A DNA stretch of 64,000 nucleotides. Source: Streptococcus porcinus (GTDB lineage Bacteria > Bacillota > Bacilli > Lactobacillales > Streptococcaceae). Every line of letters begins with the position of its first letter. The first letter of the stretch is position 1. The position numbers were made by a program, and so were the translations under genes. Shown one piece after another: positions 61,291 through 64,000 of this stretch. The DNA is taken from NCBI RefSeq assembly GCF_901542335.1, contig NZ_LR594036.1, forward strand, positions 1,240,001 through 1,304,000. Reading direction: 5' to 3'. Under the pieces are notes generated by a model that had not been told where the DNA came from, ran no database searches, and saw only the letters and a list, made by a program, of their open reading frames with translations.

Positions 61291-62268
61291 TTATATTTTA
61301 TCTGTCCAAGGCCTTGCTGTCTTAGCTAAAACGTCATTAAGAGCTTCAATATTTTTTACCCCTTCACGCCTTAGCCATTGGCGGGCCGCAGCCTCCCCTT
61401 CTTTGATATAGACCGGAACAGCACCCGCCCAAGTAGCACGGCCACAAAGAACACCATTAAATGTCGCTCCTGATTGAGCCGCAAAGATTAAGGTTTCTTG
61501 GAATAGCTGAGCTGATACTCCCGCACTAAGATAGATGTATGGTAAGTGACTGGCTGCTTCTTGTTCTTTAAAAGCTTGGGCCGCGTCTGCTTTGCTATAA
61601 AGAATCGGCCCTTCTGTAAACCCTTCAACAAAGGCCATATTAACTGGAACTTCTACTTTCAAAACATCAATCCCAAATCGCTTAGCCGAAAAGACTCTCA
61701 TGGCTTCATTAACTTTATGGGCTTTGACTTTGGCGAAGTCAATACTACTATTATCACTAATCTTTTCATCATAGGTCAAAAGCTCTAAAAAGAAGGGAAT
61801 GTCTTCTGCTTGACACTCTGAGCCGATGCGTTCAATGTAAGCTTTCTTTTGATGGTTAATAGCCTCACTGCCATCAACATCATAATAGAGAAGAAACTTA
61901 ATAGCATCTGCACCAGTCGCTTTAAGACCTTTCACTGACCAGTCTGCTAAACAGTCTGGTAAGCGACTACTTGTCTTGGCATCGTAGCCTGTTTTTTCGT
62001 AGGCCAGTAACAAGCCTGCTTTTTGGTCTTTGACTTCAATAGCTGGCAAGCCATACTCTGGGTCTAAGAGAATTGAGGAAGCATAGGGAGTTAATTCTTC
62101 AGACACCAGACGCTTCAAGGTTACTATTTGCTCAGTTGTTGGCTCTTCTTTTTGATGACTTGCCATCATCCTTTTTAGAGCACCGCGTTGGTCAAAAGCC
62201 AATGCAGAAATAATTCCGTCACGGCTTACTTTTTCTAAGTAGGCTTTTTTATTTGATATAACTGTCAT
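61291..62268 (-). CDS. lacD: Tagatose 1,6-bisphosphate aldolase
   Basis: The 325-residue protein matches the LacD class I aldolases, which split tagatose-1,6-bisphosphate to DHAP and glyceraldehyde-3-phosphate. [21 protein letters not shown] start ([15 protein letters not shown], residues ~20-34), [13 protein letters not shown], and the Schiff-base Lys in [10 protein letters not shown] near residue 205 are visible. It follows agaS by three bases. Together they process galactosamine or galactose-derived sugars. Confidence 0.93.
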   Translation of the reverse strand: MTVISNKKAYLEKVSRDGIISALAFDQRGALKRMMASHQKEEPTTEQIVTLKRLVSEELTPYASSILLDPEYGLPAIEVKDQKAGLLLAYEKTGYDAKTSSRLPDCLADWSVKGLKATGADAIKFLLYYDVDGSEAINHQKKAYIERIGSECQAEDIPFFLELLTYDEKISDNSSIDFAKVKAHKVNEAMRVFSAKRFGIDVLKVEVPVNMAFVEGFTEGPILYSKADAAQAFKEQEAASHLPYIYLSAGVSAQLFQETLIFAAQSGATFNGVLCGRATWAGAVPVYIKEGEAAARQWLRREGVKNIEALNDVLAKTARPWTDKI

Positions 62269-62271
62269 TTT

Positions 62272-63447
62272 TTACTCCTTTGAATAGTCGTATATTCTCA
62301 CACCTTTAACAACACGGTTAACGGTTCCACTTTCAGAAGGAGTATCTGGCAAGTTATGGACTTCGATTGAGGCTAGTAGTGCAACTGTTTGAGCAAAAAA
62401 TATCATAGGAAAAGCTAAATAAGCGTCAGGCAAGAGGAGGTCCGAATTCAGAACAAAGTTTTTACCACTGAAATTCTTCTCTTTTCTCTGACCAATCGCA
62501 ATGGTTGACTGAGCGATCTGATCATTAGCAATTTCTTCTAAAATATCAAGATCATATTGTCTTGTGTAAGGATGATTATTAATAAAACCAAAGACCAATG
62601 TCCGTTCATTAATAAAAGATTTTGGACCATGTCTGAAACCCATAGAGGAGTCATGAAGCGTTGCAATTTTGCCAGCTGTTAGTTCTAATATTTTTAATTG
62701 CGCTTCTTGTGTTAATCCTGCTAAAGATCCAGAACCTAAGTAGACTAAGCGATTAAAAGGATATTGGATTAAGTTATTAATTTCTGTCTCCCTATCAATA
62801 ATGTCCTCAGCCATTCTTCTCATTTGTGAGATAAAATCTAATTTTTCCTCATTGGTGTGAAACTTATCAAAAATTAACAAAGCTGATAGCATCATACAAG
62901 TAAAACTTCCTGTCATAGCAAAACCAGCATCATTTGAACGAGGAGGCATTAAAAATAAGAAATTGCGCTTATCATTTCGAGCTCTTTTAGCTAACTCCCC
63001 CTCCTCTGCACAGGTAAGTGTTAAATGATAACAATTAGTAACTAACTGATTGGCTAGTTCCACCGCTGCAATACTTTCAGGGCTATTACCGCTTCTTGCA
63101 AAAGAAACTAATAAGACGGTATCTTCCTCATAAAGGTAATAATGAGGAGCAGACACGATATCTGTTGAAGCAATACTGTAGAAAAGAAACTGCTCTCGTT
63201 GCCCATAGGTTTGTAAAAATGACCAAATACTATTGCCGACATATTCGGAGGTACCAGCTCCGGTAAAAATAACTTTGATTTTTGTGTCAGCGCTTTCAAT
63301 AACTTTGTTTAAAAAAGAAGAAAGTTTTTCTTCTTTATCTAAAAATTGCTGATAGACTTGACCCCACAAATCAGGTTCTTGTTTAATTTCTTTAGTGGTA
63401 ATAGCAGCTCCCATTTGATTAAGTTCCTGCTCAGTTAATTGAAACAT
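62272..63447 (-). CDS. agaS: Sugar isomerase AgaS (SIS domain, deaminating ketose/aldose isomerase)
   Basis: The 391-residue protein has two SIS domains. VIFTGAGTSEYVGNSIW (residues ~54-70) and SFARSGNSPESIAAVELAN bind sugar phosphate; HDSSMGFRHGPKSF near residue 265 is the AgaS signature. It converts galactosamine-6-phosphate to tagatose-6-phosphate with release of ammonia. It is between the UTRA regulator and lacD and forms an operon with them. No tagatose-6-phosphate kinase or deacetylase is in the window. Confidence 0.9.
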   Translation of the reverse strand: MFQLTEQELNQMGAAITTKEIKQEPDLWGQVYQQFLDKEEKLSSFLNKVIESADTKIKVIFTGAGTSEYVGNSIWSFLQTYGQREQFLFYSIASTDIVSAPHYYLYEEDTVLLVSFARSGNSPESIAAVELANQLVTNCYHLTLTCAEEGELAKRARNDKRNFLFLMPPRSNDAGFAMTGSFTCMMLSALLIFDKFHTNEEKLDFISQMRRMAEDIIDRETEINNLIQYPFNRLVYLGSGSLAGLTQEAQLKILELTAGKIATLHDSSMGFRHGPKSFINERTLVFGFINNHPYTRQYDLDILEEIANDQIAQSTIAIGQRKEKNFSGKNFVLNSDLLLPDAYLAFPMIFFAQTVALLASIEVHNLPDTPSESGTVNRVVKGVRIYDYSKE

Positions 63448-63466
63448 ATTAACCTCCTAAAATTTT

Positions 63467-64000
63467 TTATTGATTGGGTTGATGAATAATCTTATATTTA
63501 AAATGGTCAGCTCTAGCAATTGAAAAAGTATGTTCAATTAAGAGATTTTTATCATTATAGGTTTTTCGTATCATATGTAATACAGGATCACCTTTTTGTA
63601 TACCTAGTAATTGAGCCTCATAATCAAGGGCGATACTAGCATAAAACTCTTCCTCAGCAAGTCGAATCTGTTGATGGTAGTCTTCCGCAAAAATATCATA
63701 TAAGGGTTTTTGTAATAATAAATCCTTTGATAAGTCATTGAATAGGGTGGCAGGAAGATAGGATCTCTCAAACATCATTGGCTCGCCATCTGCTAGTCTC
63801 ACCCGTTCTAGCTCAAAAGCTTCACCATCTGCATCCATTTCTAAAAACTTTTCTAAATAATCCCTTACTGCTACTTTCTCAAAAGAAATGATTTCCGTTT
63901 TTGGTCCCTTTCCTATTTTTTTCATCTGCTCAGTAAAGCTATATGTAGTCGCTAAGTCTGTTAAGGGCTCCATCAATTTTGAAACATAGGTTCCTTTACC
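63467..64000 (-). CDS. GntR/UTRA-family regulator, C-terminal part (gene runs off the window)
   Basis: The frame is open to the window edge; the first visible residues GKGTYVSK are the end of the GntR winged helix. The rest is a UTRA domain (about residues 25-175; EAFELERVRLADGEPMMFERSYLPATLF, LGIQKGDPVLHMIRKTYND). It precedes agaS by 19 bases and is likely the local regulator of agaS-lacD. The N-terminal DNA-binding part lies beyond 64000. Confidence 0.88.
   Translation of the reverse strand, partial: GKGTYVSKLMEPLTDLATTYSFTEQMKKIGKGPKTEIISFEKVAVRDYLEKFLEMDADGEAFELERVRLADGEPMMFERSYLPATLFNDLSKDLLLQKPLYDIFAEDYHQQIRLAEEEFYASIALDYEAQLLGIQKGDPVLHMIRKTYNDKNLLIEHTFSIARADHFKYKIIHQPNQ

Overview
The window is low-GC Gram-positive DNA. 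Gene content and order (enolase, EzrA, GyrB, RodA, L19, flavodoxin, a preQ1-II riboswitch on queT, L31 type B) point to a pyogenic-group Streptococcus. From memory, S. pyogenes carries the streptolysin S (sag) operon between eno and ligA. Here that gap holds only a decayed IS30-type fragment, so this is probably a relative without sag at this locus (for example S. uberis or a similar species). That species guess is an inference.

Chromosome, left arm (1-14351): nearly everything is on the minus strand. In transcription order: rodA; a HAD hydrolase abutting gyrB; ezrA; serB; then eno; then queT behind a preQ1-II riboswitch; then the ligA-dagK-pulA operon (pulA runs off the window). A YueI-like gene is the only plus-strand gene. 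There are two relics: an IS30 transposase fragment and a decayed glyoxalase-fold (VOC) gene.

Prophage (14352-50685, about 36.3 kb): a temperate siphophage inserted into the 3' end of tRNA-Arg(CCT), flanked by 15-bp att repeats. Reading from the integrase end: tyrosine integrase, small gene, ImmA metallopeptidase, probable small RNA, frameshifted DUF3800 gene and CI-like repressor on the plus strand. The rest is mainly minus strand: Cro, antirepressor, small early genes, a replication module (frameshifted winged-helix gene, DnaD-like), RecT/Bet, DUF1351, RusA, a late regulator, terminase, portal, a minor head protein with a C-terminal toxin-like domain and a candidate immunity gene, scaffold, capsid, connectors (one with an in-frame stop), tail genes, receptor-binding protein, holin, a three-domain lysin with an internal ribosome-binding site, and finally a small secreted protein with its own strong promoter in the lysogenic-conversion position. 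The broken genes suggest a decaying prophage, or sequence errors.

Chromosome, right arm (50672-64000): tRNA-Arg, a TIM-barrel protein, rplS, a chorismate mutase/CLC pair, flavodoxin, then plus-strand GST, GNAT, DHH phosphoesterase and rpmE2. It ends with an amino-sugar/galactosamine-type sugar cluster: a mannose-family PTS (IIB-IIC-IID-IIA) with a cre site, a divergent GntR/UTRA regulator, tagatose-bisphosphate aldolase, AgaS isomerase and a second, edge-truncated GntR/UTRA regulator.

The strongest leads are the head-protein/toxin plus immunity pair (31871-33662), the secreted lysogenic-conversion gene (14767-15039), the internal start in the lysin (15960), a plus-strand membrane protein embedded in the early region (43556-44017), several predicted short phage RNAs, and a pair of identical 24-bp palindromes near flavodoxin.
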